Positions 1 through 6,030 of a stretch of 6,991 nt of DNA are shown here, in pieces; within the stretch, counting starts at the first letter, position 1; every line of letters starts with the position of its first letter. The notes under the pieces are model-generated. The model saw only the letters and a list, made by a program, of their open reading frames with translations, did not search any database and had not been told where the DNA came from. Position numbers and translations under genes: made by a program. This stretch comes from Alphaproteobacteria bacterium (GTDB lineage: Bacteria > Pseudomonadota > Alphaproteobacteria > UBA11222), in NCBI GenBank assembly GCA_003454415.1, contig DMKG01000147.1, positions 4,036-11,026 on the forward strand, given 5' to 3'.

Positions 1-109
1 AAAAGAAGGGGGGGGGGGGGCGGGAAAGTCCGCATGCCGATGAATCCACCTCTCAAACTCGCCGGAGCTATTCCACTAGCTCTTGTAAACTCACGCGTTC
101 CGGGGGCTT
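1..109. other. Non-coding left edge downstream of gloB
   Basis: No protein with family character is visible here in any frame, and no tRNA cloverleaf could be built on either strand. The stretch opens with a run of 13 G (positions 8-20), which may be a contig-end artefact or a real homopolymer. It then holds a short perfect hairpin (65-82). As gloB ends at 110 on the minus strand, this is its 3' flank; the sequence just past the stop is A/T-rich, then CCCCCGG, with no hairpin plus T-run typical of an intrinsic terminator. Confidence 0.5.
65..82. repeat. Short perfect inverted repeat (6-bp stem, 6-nt loop)
   Basis: GAGCTA at 65-70 is the exact reverse complement of TAGCTC at 77-82, with loop TTCCAC. 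It lies 28 nt past the gloB stop but no U-run follows on either strand, so a canonical terminator is not supported. TCCACTAG at 72-79 recurs at 5985-5992, next to an arm of the large inverted repeat upstream of gltX. CTCAAACTC (52-60) resembles GTCAAATTC (5970-5978) in the same relative order, so this may be a decayed relative of that repeat. Confidence 0.4.
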
Positions 110-877
110 TTAAAATTTATCCTTACGCCGGCGGGTTTCGGCGAACACCTCCACCGGGTCCGCCCCTTCCATGCCGAGGCCGCGTTGAAATTGCAGATCG
201 GCGGCGCGCAGGAACGGATTGGTTTTGAGCTCCAGCCCGATACTGCTTGGAACCGTGGGAACGCCCTTGGCGCGCATGGCGTCAATCTCTTTCGCGCGCG
301 CGACCAGATCGGGGTTTCCGCCGTCCACACTCAATGCGAAACGGGCATTGGACTGGGTGTATTCATGGGCGCAATAGACTTTCGTCTCCGGCGGCAGCGC
401 CATCAGCTTCTTCAGGGAAGTCCACATCTGCTGCGCGGTGCCTTCGAACAACCGCCCGCAACCCAGCGCAAACAGCGTATCTCCAACAAACGCCACTTTT
501 TCCCCGGCAAACCAGTAGGCGATATGGCCGGCCGTGTGTCCAGGCACATCGAACACTTTGGCCGCTGCGGCGCCGAATTTCACCTCGTCGCCTTCTCCGA
601 CAGCTCTGTCAAGCGCCGGGATGCGTTTCGCCTCGCCGCGGGGACCGATCACCTCGCAGCCGGTCCTGGCCTTCAATTCCTCATTTCCGCCTGCATGGTC
701 CGGATGCCAGTGGGTGTTCAGGATATGCGTCAGCCGCCAGCCGGTTTCTTCCAGCGCCCTGAGAATGGGCGCCACCTCCGGCGTATCGATGACCGCCGTC
801 AGCTGCGCTTCCGGCTCATGCACCAGCCAGGAATAATTATCCTGCAAACAGGGAAATTGATGAATTTGCAACGCCAT
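110..877 (-). CDS. gloB: Hydroxyacylglutathione hydrolase (glyoxalase II)
   Basis: Predicted cytosolic enzyme that hydrolyses S-D-lactoylglutathione to D-lactate and glutathione, the second step of glyoxalase detoxification of methylglyoxal. The 255-residue product has the usual family length and no signal peptide. The N-terminal metallo-beta-lactamase fold shows THWHPDH at residues 55-61 (His56, His58, Asp60, His61), GHTAGH at 113-118 (His114), the bridging Asp133 in GDTLF, and His171 in AHEYT, so the whole binuclear metal site is present. The C-terminal helical region with LKTNPFLR (217-224) is typical of GloB and absent from generic beta-lactamase-fold hydrolases. The ATG at 877 is preceded by GGGAGA (888-883) at a 5-nt spacing, and MALQIHQFPCLQDNYSWLV is a standard GloB beginning. 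It is transcribed divergently from the methyltransferase gene at 996. Function is confident from motifs; in vivo substrate is family knowledge. Confidence 0.95.
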   Translation of the reverse strand: MALQIHQFPCLQDNYSWLVHEPEAQLTAVIDTPEVAPILRALEETGWRLTHILNTHWHPDHAGGNEELKARTGCEVIGPRGEAKRIPALDRAVGEGDEVKFGAAAAKVFDVPGHTAGHIAYWFAGEKVAFVGDTLFALGCGRLFEGTAQQMWTSLKKLMALPPETKVYCAHEYTQSNARFALSVDGGNPDLVARAKEIDAMRAKGVPTVPSSIGLELKTNPFLRAADLQFQRGLGMEGADPVEVFAETRRRKDKF

Positions 878-960
878 AACCGTCTCCCTATCGTAATGGC
901 TCCGGCCGTCCTGTCCGCCTGCGCCAGGTCAGGCTGTGAAGACCAGAACCAAAGGAATTT

Positions 961-995
961 TTTCCATTTTAGAACAGAATGCGTATTAATTAAAC
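961..995 (+). promoter_or_regulatory. Candidate promoter for the methyltransferase gene, possibly leaderless
   Basis: TTTCCA (961-966) and TATTAA (984-989) each match the -35 and -10 consensus at four of six positions and are 17 nt apart. The expected start site would fall at or beside the ATG at 996. No Shine-Dalgarno-like stretch precedes that ATG, which fits a leaderless transcript. The opposite strand carries TAAAAT (971-966), a possible -10 for gloB, but its -35 partner is poor. The 878-995 gap is visibly AT-rich towards the methyltransferase side. Inference from consensus matching only. Confidence 0.3.
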
Positions 996-1721
996 ATGCA
1001 CCTTGACGTCATCGACCTGCACGCCTTTTACAGCAGCCCTCTGGGGGAGGCGGCAAGCCGAATCATTAGGGCGCGAATCCGCGAATTCTGGCCCAATCTT
1101 GCGGACCTTTCCCTGCTGGGAATAGGCTACGCCACTCCTTATCTGGCGGCTTTCCGGGCCGAAGCGTCCTGCACGATCTCGATTATGCCCGCGCCGCTGG
1201 GCGTCATCCGCTGGCCCAGCGAGGGTCAGAATCTGACCGGGCTCGCAGACGAAACACAGCTTCCTTTTGCCGACGCCTCGATAGACCGCATATTGCTGGT
1301 TCATTTTCTTGAAACCAGCGAGCATTTCCGTCCGGCCCTGCGGGAAGTGTGGCGCGTGCTCGCACCCGGCGGCAAGCTGCTTCTGGCGGCGCCCAACCGC
1401 ATGGGCCTCTGGGCGCGGCTGGAGACGACGCCCTTCGGCCAAGGCCGCCCGTTCTCACGCCTGCAATTGACGCATCTGCTGCGCGACTGTCTATTCTCGC
1501 CAGAGCAATGGGCCTCCGTCCTGCATATGCCCCCGCTCGGTCCCCGGCTGATGTTCGGCGCGCCGGAAAAATGGGAACACATCGGCAAATCACTCTGGCC
1601 GCGCTTCGCCGGCGTCTGGCTGGTGGAGGCCAGCAAGCAGATCTACGCCCCCATCCCCGAAAACGCCCGTTCACATATCCGCCGGCTGGCCACGTCACGA
1701 TTGCAGCCCGCCCACAATTAA
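996..1721 (+). CDS. Class I SAM-dependent methyltransferase, substrate unknown
   Basis: A 241-residue predicted cytosolic protein of the Methyltransf_11/UbiE-like type. LGIGYATPYL (41-50) sits where the glycine-rich SAM-binding motif I is expected, though it departs from the common DxGxGxG form. FADASIDRILLVHFLE (91-106) matches the post-motif II region. EVWRVLAPGGKLLLAAPNR (117-135) is the characteristic strand-turn-strand near the SAM pocket. The beginning MHLDVIDLHAFYSSPLG looks like the start of an alphaproteobacterial family often found beside gloB; this is recalled, not searched. The methylated substrate is not deducible. The gene is divergent from gloB across 118 bp and convergent with metW, overlapping it by four bases at a shared TTAA. 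The ATG at 996 is favoured because the conserved N-terminus begins there, even though no ribosome-binding site is visible. Confidence 0.85.
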   Translation: MHLDVIDLHAFYSSPLGEAASRIIRARIREFWPNLADLSLLGIGYATPYLAAFRAEASCTISIMPAPLGVIRWPSEGQNLTGLADETQLPFADASIDRILLVHFLETSEHFRPALREVWRVLAPGGKLLLAAPNRMGLWARLETTPFGQGRPFSRLQLTHLLRDCLFSPEQWASVLHMPPLGPRLMFGAPEKWEHIGKSLWPRFAGVWLVEASKQIYAPIPENARSHIRRLATSRLQPAHN

Positions 1722-2347
1722 TCCTCGCGCAACAGGAACAGCGCCTGCGCGGCCAGCAGATTGGCCAGCGCCGGAGTATTGTTGGTCATACTGACTTTGC
1801 CATGCCAGTCCAGCGCAATAAATTTTTCGATCGTCACCCCCATGCCTTTGGTCATATTCACAAAATCATCGATGGAGCAAAGATGAATATTAGGGGTTTC
1901 ATACCATTGAAAAGGAAGAGTGGGCGTCACCGGCATCTGTCCTGTAAACAGGATGCGCGCACGTACGCGCCAGTGAGCGAAATTTGGAAAAGAGATAATG
2001 GCGCGACGGCCAATGCGCACCAGTTCACGGACAACTTTTTGCGGCGCACGGGTCGCCTGCAGGGTCTGGCTCAGAATGACATAGTCAAATCCTTTGGTAG
2101 GATAATTGACCAGATCCTTGTCCGCATCCCCCTGCACGACGGAAAGTCCCTGCGCCACGCCGGCATTGACCCCTTTCTGACTGATTTCGATCCCACGGCA
2201 ATCCACCTCACGGGTCGCGTTCAGCAGGCGCAGCAATTCCCCATCGCCAGAACCAACGTCAAGCACGCGGCTTCCGGGCTCGATCATGCTGGCGATAAGC
2301 TGCAGATCGACCCGGCCGCCATTCTGACGCGCCGGATCAGCCGACAT
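1718..2347 (-). CDS. metW: Methionine biosynthesis protein MetW
   Basis: A 209-residue predicted cytosolic protein with a methyltransferase-like Rossmann fold that acts with MetX in methionine synthesis; in some proteobacteria MetW is reported to be needed for MetX activity. Visible motifs: [12 protein letters not shown] (28-39, glycine-rich SAM-type motif), GIEIS (52-56, acidic strand end), QGDAD (72-76), ILSQTLQA (91-98), [11 protein letters not shown] (119-129), and [15 protein letters not shown] (148-162). The SFPNFAHW and TPNIHLCS blocks set MetW apart from ordinary methyltransferases. Length matches the family. The ATG at 2347 lies inside the end of metX, whose TGA is at 2339-2337, giving an 11-bp overlap; the upstream GGA is a weak ribosome-binding site, so translational coupling to metX is likely. 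Its stop overlaps that of the convergent methyltransferase gene. Whether it methylates anything is not shown by sequence. Confidence 0.93.
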   Translation of the reverse strand: MSADPARQNGGRVDLQLIASMIEPGSRVLDVGSGDGELLRLLNATREVDCRGIEISQKGVNAGVAQGLSVVQGDADKDLVNYPTKGFDYVILSQTLQATRAPQKVVRELVRIGRRAIISFPNFAHWRVRARILFTGQMPVTPTLPFQWYETPNIHLCSIDDFVNMTKGMGVTIEKFIALDWHGKVSMTNNTPALANLLAAQALFLLRED

Positions 2348-3524
2348 GTTTCAATCCGCGTTTGTCCGCCGCTGCGTTCAGAAAGCCCCGCAGGGTTGCA
2401 AACAGTTCCGGCTCATCCAGCAGAAAGGCGTCATGGCCTTTCTGGGATTCGATCTCCACAAAGCTGACATTGGCCGCAGCCGCGTTCAACGCCTGCACGA
2501 TCTCCCGGCTTTCGGAAGTGGGAAACAGCCAGTCGCTGGTAAAGGAGATCACGCAGAAGCGCGTCTTCGCGCCGCGAAACGCCTCCGCCAGCACGCCGCC
2601 GCTTTCCGCCGCCAGATCGAAATAATCCATCGCCCGGGTAAGATACAGATAGGAATTGGCGTCAAAGCGCTCCACAAAGGTTGAACCCTGATGACGCAAA
2701 TAGCTTTCGACCTGGAAATCCGCATCGAAACCGAAGCCGATTTTTTCCCGGTCCTGTAAATTGCGGCCAAATTTTTCATGCAGGGCGGCCTCGGACAGAT
2801 AGGTGATATGCGCGGCCATCCGCGCCACCGCCAGACCCTTCTCCGGCCGTGTGTCCTGATTGAGATAATCGCCGCCGCGCCAGTCGGGGTCCGCCATGAT
2901 CGCCTGTCGCCCAACCTCATGAAAGGCGATGTTCTGGGCCGAGTGCAGCGCGGCTGTAGCGATCGGAACGGCGCTGAAAACCTTTTCGGGATAATCATAA
3001 GCCCATTGCAACACCTGCATCCCACCCATGGAGCCGCCAATGACGCAAAATAACTGTTCGATCCCCAGCGCCTCCACAAGTTTCGCCTGCGCGTTAACCA
3101 TATCGCCGATGGTGATCACCGGAAAAGACAGGCCATAGGGCCTTCCCGTGGCGGGATTGATGCTGGTGGGACCGGTGCTGCCGATGCAGCCGCCGATCAC
3201 ATTGGCGCAGATTATGAAATAACGGTCCGTATCCAGCGGTTTGCCAGGACCGACCATGATGTTCCACCAGCCGGTCCGACCGGTAAGAGGATGGATCCCT
3301 GTCACATACTGATCGAGCGTGAGGGCATGACAGATCAGAATGGCGTTGCTGCGCTGGGCATTCAGCGTTCCGTAGGTCTGATAGGCGATGTCAAGGGGGG
3401 CAAGGTTTACGCCGCAATCCAGCAGCAGGGGCGCGTCCGCGCCGAATCGCATCACCGGCGCATAGCGGGATTCCGCCTGCCCCAATGCTATTCCCCCGTC
3501 GTCTTTACCTGGGTCCAGCGCCAT
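2337..3524 (-). CDS. metX: Homoserine O-acyltransferase (probably acetyltransferase)
   Basis: Alpha/beta-hydrolase-fold cytosolic enzyme that activates L-homoserine with an acyl-CoA, usually acetyl-CoA in the MetX family, as the committed step to methionine. From the ATG at 3524 the protein has 395 residues. It shows [10 protein letters not shown] (46-55), [11 protein letters not shown] (64-74, oxyanion region), [20 protein letters not shown] (112-131), the nucleophile Ser165 in GGSMGG, Asp331 in SDWLFP, and His364 in GHDAFLL, a complete catalytic triad. An upstream in-frame GTG at 3566 would add 14 residues. The ATG is preferred because the added residues look non-conserved, a GGGCGGA-like site precedes the ATG, and a TTGACA box sits so that the GTG would lie inside the promoter. 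The gene overlaps metW by 11 bp and follows comEC on the same strand. Succinyl-CoA use cannot be excluded, since MetX proteins paired with MetW include succinyltransferases. No convincing SAM-II riboswitch precedes it. Confidence 0.93.
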   Translation of the reverse strand: MALDPGKDDGGIALGQAESRYAPVMRFGADAPLLLDCGVNLAPLDIAYQTYGTLNAQRSNAILICHALTLDQYVTGIHPLTGRTGWWNIMVGPGKPLDTDRYFIICANVIGGCIGSTGPTSINPATGRPYGLSFPVITIGDMVNAQAKLVEALGIEQLFCVIGGSMGGMQVLQWAYDYPEKVFSAVPIATAALHSAQNIAFHEVGRQAIMADPDWRGGDYLNQDTRPEKGLAVARMAAHITYLSEAALHEKFGRNLQDREKIGFGFDADFQVESYLRHQGSTFVERFDANSYLYLTRAMDYFDLAAESGGVLAEAFRGAKTRFCVISFTSDWLFPTSESREIVQALNAAAANVSFVEIESQKGHDAFLLDEPELFATLRGFLNAAADKRGLKHVG

Positions 3525-3553
3525 GTGTTCCGCCCATAAATTTAGCGGGACAG

Positions 3554-3582
3554 TCTGTGACCGCACGCCTTGCGCATGTCAA
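3554..3582 (-). promoter_or_regulatory. Candidate metX-metW promoter between comEC and metX
   Basis: On the minus strand a perfect TTGACA occurs at 3582-3577. After 17 nt comes CACAGA (3559-3554), a poor -10. The tight -35 with a loose -10 resembles many alphaproteobacterial housekeeping promoters. The predicted start near 3548 would give a leader of roughly 25 nt to the ATG at 3524. The short palindrome ACAGTCTGT (3550-3558) covers the -10/start region and could be an operator, but it is short enough to be chance. If real, this gives metX-metW expression independent of comEC. Confidence 0.35.
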
Positions 3583-3607
3583 TAGGCTAATAGGTGAAAT
3601 ATGCGCC

Positions 3608-5791
3608 TTATTCCTTTGCAGGCGCCCAGGGGCGGCGGCCGCGTTCCCCGGAAACGGTTTCCAGGATTACGTCATCGGAAGTCAGCCACATGGCATGCGC
3701 GCCGTTACGGGAAAGATCATCCGCGTCCAGAACCAGACGAGGTCCCTCGCAGGATTCCGCCTTCACGCTCGCAATCACTATGCTGGCGCGCGCGCAAGCT
3801 TCCTGCAAACGGATAGAATCACGCACCAGCGCCACCCTGTCTCCGCTCCTTGCCGAAAACAGACAGAGGCTGGGGTCACAGGCTCTGGCGGAACCCTCTC
3901 GCCTCAGGGGCATCCCTTGCATCAGCCCCTCCTGCAGAGCCCATTCCTTATTCGCATGACGCGCCATTCTTCTGCTGTTCACCTCCATATCACCGTTCGC
4001 ATTTCGCACCGCGATCACCCGTCCCTGCCCCTCCACAAGAATATCCGGACGAAACACCGCGCTGGCCAACCAGAGACAAAGACCGATGACCATCGGCGCC
4101 AGTCCCCCCATCCGCCAGCCGCGCTCCCACAAACAGAGCCACAGCCCGCCGCCAACTATCAGCAGCAGGGCCGCATCCGGCGCCTGTCCTGCCGCTATCA
4201 CGGCGCCCGGAAGGCCCGCCACCCAATAAGCGATCTCCAGCATCCAATGCACCCCGATCCCCATCACCCATAACGCCCAATGATCGAGACCGAAAGGCAT
4301 CAGCAAAAAGGCGGCGACGGCGCTGGGCATGATCACAACACCGGTCAGCGGCACTGCAAGCATATTCGCCAGCAGCCCGTAAACCGTGTAGCGGTTGAAA
4401 TGAAACGCCGCGAAAGGCGCCGTGGCGAGGCCCGCAACCAGGCTGGTGCAGAGGGTCGCGCCTATATATTTCAAACCGCGCATGAACCACCCATCCTCGC
4501 CGTCATTATAGGAAAATTGCGCCCCAAACCGTTCATACACCGCCACCAGGGCGATGACGGCGGCGAAGGACATCTGGAAACTCGCGCTGTACAGACTTTC
4601 GGGGGTAAGCAGCAGGAGGGCGCAGGCGGCCAGCATGACAGAACGCATGGAAATCGCCTTGCGGTCCAGCATGACCGCCGTCAGGACCAGCCCCGTCATC
4701 AGGAAGGAGCGTTGCGTCGGGATGGAGGCGCCGGAAATCAACAGATATAGCAACAACCCGGCAAGGGCGAAGCCCGCCGACCATTTCTTGATCGGATAGC
4801 GCAGAGCAACCGGTTCGATCATCGCTAGAAGCGCCCGCAGGGAGAAAAACAGAATACCCGCCACCATCCCCATATGCAGTCCGGAAATGGAAAGCAGATG
4901 CGCCAGGCCGGAGTTTTTCATCGCATCATTTACCGGTCTGGAGATCGCGGCCCTGTCCCCTGTCATCAGGGCGGCGGCCACCGCTCCCGATTCGCCAGGA
5001 ATCGCCGCCATGACGCGGGCGGTCAGCCGGTCGCGGAATGCGGTCAGGCGCAGGCTTGTTTCGCTCCAGATATCTTCATGGCCTGCAGCGCCTCTCTTGC
5101 GCGGAGGCGAGAGGATATACCCCACGGCGCCGATGCGCTCGAACCACAGCATGCGGCCATAATCGAAACCGCCAGGAGAAACGGGCCCCGGCGGGGGCAA
5201 TAGCACGCCGCGCAGCCACACGCGATCCCCTGCAGCCAGCGTCATATCGGCGCGGCTCTTTCCACTCAGGCGCAGCCTGATACGCGCCGGTATCTGCGCC
5301 GGGGACAGCCGTTCAATCGCTGTAGGCGCGATCAGATACCGCACCCCCGCTTCCTGCCTTTCCACGGCAATCAATCGCCCGCTGATATTCACAGGCCCCA
5401 GCCGCTCCGCCAGCACCGGCGCATGGCGGGTCAGGCTGCGAATCTGTATGGCGCTGAAGCCTGTTGCGCTCAGAAAAACCGGAATCAGCAAAAGCTGAAT
5501 TGCAGGCTTCAGACGAAACAGATAAAGGAGCAGGCCAAGGCCCCCCGCCGCAACCACTCCGAACCAGCGCCAGGGCTCGACCGGCAGGGAAAAATAAATC
5601 CCGACGCCAAGCCCCAGGAAGACCGGCGCCCATAACGCCCAGCGCCCCCGTTCATTGCGGAAGTTTTCGCCAATCGCCCTGAGCGGATGAAGCAGAGCGC
5701 CCGCATGTTGAAGAAACACCCCAGGTGACGAACCGTATATGACCGGCCCGCTGCTTTGCGTCTCCTCCCGGCGTGATAAAATCGTGAACAC
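3608..5791 (-). CDS. comEC: ComEC/Rec2-family competence membrane protein lacking the MBL domain
   Basis: Polytopic inner-membrane protein of the ComEC/Rec2 family, thought to form the channel that takes single-stranded DNA into the cytoplasm. The 727 residues arrange as: a cytosolic N-terminal tail (1-51); hydrophobic segments at about 52-70, 76-92 and 97-114; a soluble OB-fold-like domain of DUF4131 type (about 120-230); and the Competence core (about 265-560). The core carries the hallmark GLAHLLSISGLHMGMVAG (295-312), IPTQRSFLMTGLVL (357-370), ASFQMSFAAVIALV (403-416) and further membrane helices. The C-terminal part (581-727) is soluble and contains CDPSLC, a second Cys (681) and NGAHAMW (696-702), but no HxHxDH motif, so the metallo-beta-lactamase domain of the Bacillus protein is absent, as is common in alphaproteobacteria. 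The GTG start at 5791 is chosen for the upstream GGGGGA (5802-5797) with 5-nt spacing. It lies 83 bp upstream of metX on the same strand and diverges from gltX. Confidence 0.9.
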   Translation of the reverse strand: MFTILSRREETQSSGPVIYGSSPGVFLQHAGALLHPLRAIGENFRNERGRWALWAPVFLGLGVGIYFSLPVEPWRWFGVVAAGGLGLLLYLFRLKPAIQLLLIPVFLSATGFSAIQIRSLTRHAPVLAERLGPVNISGRLIAVERQEAGVRYLIAPTAIERLSPAQIPARIRLRLSGKSRADMTLAAGDRVWLRGVLLPPPGPVSPGGFDYGRMLWFERIGAVGYILSPPRKRGAAGHEDIWSETSLRLTAFRDRLTARVMAAIPGESGAVAAALMTGDRAAISRPVNDAMKNSGLAHLLSISGLHMGMVAGILFFSLRALLAMIEPVALRYPIKKWSAGFALAGLLLYLLISGASIPTQRSFLMTGLVLTAVMLDRKAISMRSVMLAACALLLLTPESLYSASFQMSFAAVIALVAVYERFGAQFSYNDGEDGWFMRGLKYIGATLCTSLVAGLATAPFAAFHFNRYTVYGLLANMLAVPLTGVVIMPSAVAAFLLMPFGLDHWALWVMGIGVHWMLEIAYWVAGLPGAVIAAGQAPDAALLLIVGGGLWLCLWERGWRMGGLAPMVIGLCLWLASAVFRPDILVEGQGRVIAVRNANGDMEVNSRRMARHANKEWALQEGLMQGMPLRREGSARACDPSLCLFSARSGDRVALVRDSIRLQEACARASIVIASVKAESCEGPRLVLDADDLSRNGAHAMWLTSDDVILETVSGERGRRPWAPAKE

Positions 5792-5792
5792 G

Positions 5793-5808
5793 AGCGTCCC
5801 CCAACGCT
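5793..5808 (-). promoter_or_regulatory. Hairpin with the comEC Shine-Dalgarno in its loop
   Basis: AGCGT (5793-5797) pairs perfectly with ACGCT (5804-5808). Read on the minus strand, the six-base loop is TGGGGG and carries most of the purine-rich site that serves the comEC GTG at 5791. The 3' arm ends two bases before the start codon. The structure would either display the site in a loop or hinder initiation. A 5-bp stem is short, so chance is possible. Confidence 0.35.
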
Positions 5809-5856
5809 AACCCACCCCGGCGAACCCGCAGACAGAGGAGGCCAGTGTGATTTATG

Positions 5857-5907
5857 GATTTGACATACGCGCCCAGCCCAGCCTGATCATATGGCGTATT
5901 TCAAACC
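5857..5907. repeat. Inverted repeat 1 of 3 (dyad of TYTRAMATWYG half-sites)
   Basis: The left arm 5857-5870 and right arm 5894-5907 pair at 12 of 14 positions around a 23-nt loop (5871-5893). The half-sites are TTTGACATACG at 5859-5869 on the plus strand and TTTGAAATACG at 5905-5895 on the minus strand, with 25 nt between. This is the weakest of the three copies, having mismatches at 5864/5900 and 5858/5906. The left half-site contains TTGACA, but no good -10 lies 16-18 nt downstream. Confidence 0.55.
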
Positions 5908-5916
5908 ACCTCACTC

Positions 5917-5989
5917 GTGGAGCGAATTTGACATATGAGTCCCGGCGGCGCAGAGGCCCATCCTCAAATGTCAAATTCAATAGCTCCAC
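5917..5989. repeat. Inverted repeat 2 of 3 (long bulged palindrome)
   Basis: The arms 5924-5939 and 5963-5978 pair at 15 of 16 positions around a 23-nt loop (5940-5962). Beyond a four-base bulge (AATA, 5979-5982) the pairing resumes for seven more base pairs (GTGGAGC 5917-5923 with GCTCCAC 5983-5989), giving 22 pairs in all. The half-sites are TTTGACATATG (5927-5937, plus) and TTTGACATTTG (5975-5965, minus), separated by 27 nt. It is the longest palindrome in the window. A transcript from either strand would fold strongly, and a small non-autonomous element is an alternative reading. Confidence 0.8.
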
Positions 5990-6002
5990 TAGAATCATAT
6001 AC

Positions 6003-6030
6003 TTGCGAGTTGTCCTGAAGGTTCTAACAT
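6003..6030 (+). promoter_or_regulatory. Candidate gltX promoter
   Basis: TTGCGA (6003-6008) matches -35 at four of six positions. TAACAT (6025-6030), 16 nt further on, matches -10 at four of six. The start site would lie near 6037, giving a leader of about 100 nt. The -10 falls in the left arm of inverted repeat 3, so a protein bound to that dyad would cover the promoter. This is consensus matching only, and other starts between 6072 and 6139 are possible. Confidence 0.25.

Noticed and set aside
20..100. tRNA gene at the left edge
   Set aside because: No T-loop GTTCRA consensus, acceptor pairing or anticodon arm could be assembled on either strand.
185..1006. Long plus-strand frame opposite gloB
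   Set aside because: It is a shadow of gloB, which has a complete metal-site motif set; the product has no family character.
1349..2467. Long plus-strand frame across the methyltransferase, metW and metX
   Set aside because: It overlaps three motif-supported genes, and its product has no recognisable domain.
3525..3607. SAM-II riboswitch upstream of metX
   Set aside because: Only a partial CCGCTAAATTT similarity; the required 5' stem with its conserved loop and the pseudoknot partner could not be found by eye.
3608..3640. Intrinsic terminator at the end of comEC (GCGCCT/AGGCGC)
   Set aside because: A 6-bp GC stem can form around the stop codon, but no U-run follows on the minus strand.
5857..5940. 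Promoters at the TTGACA boxes in repeats 1 and 2
   Set aside because: No acceptable -10 lies 16-18 nt downstream on the plus strand, and the minus-strand box at 5976-5971 also lacks one. The TTGACA is better explained as part of the repeated half-site.
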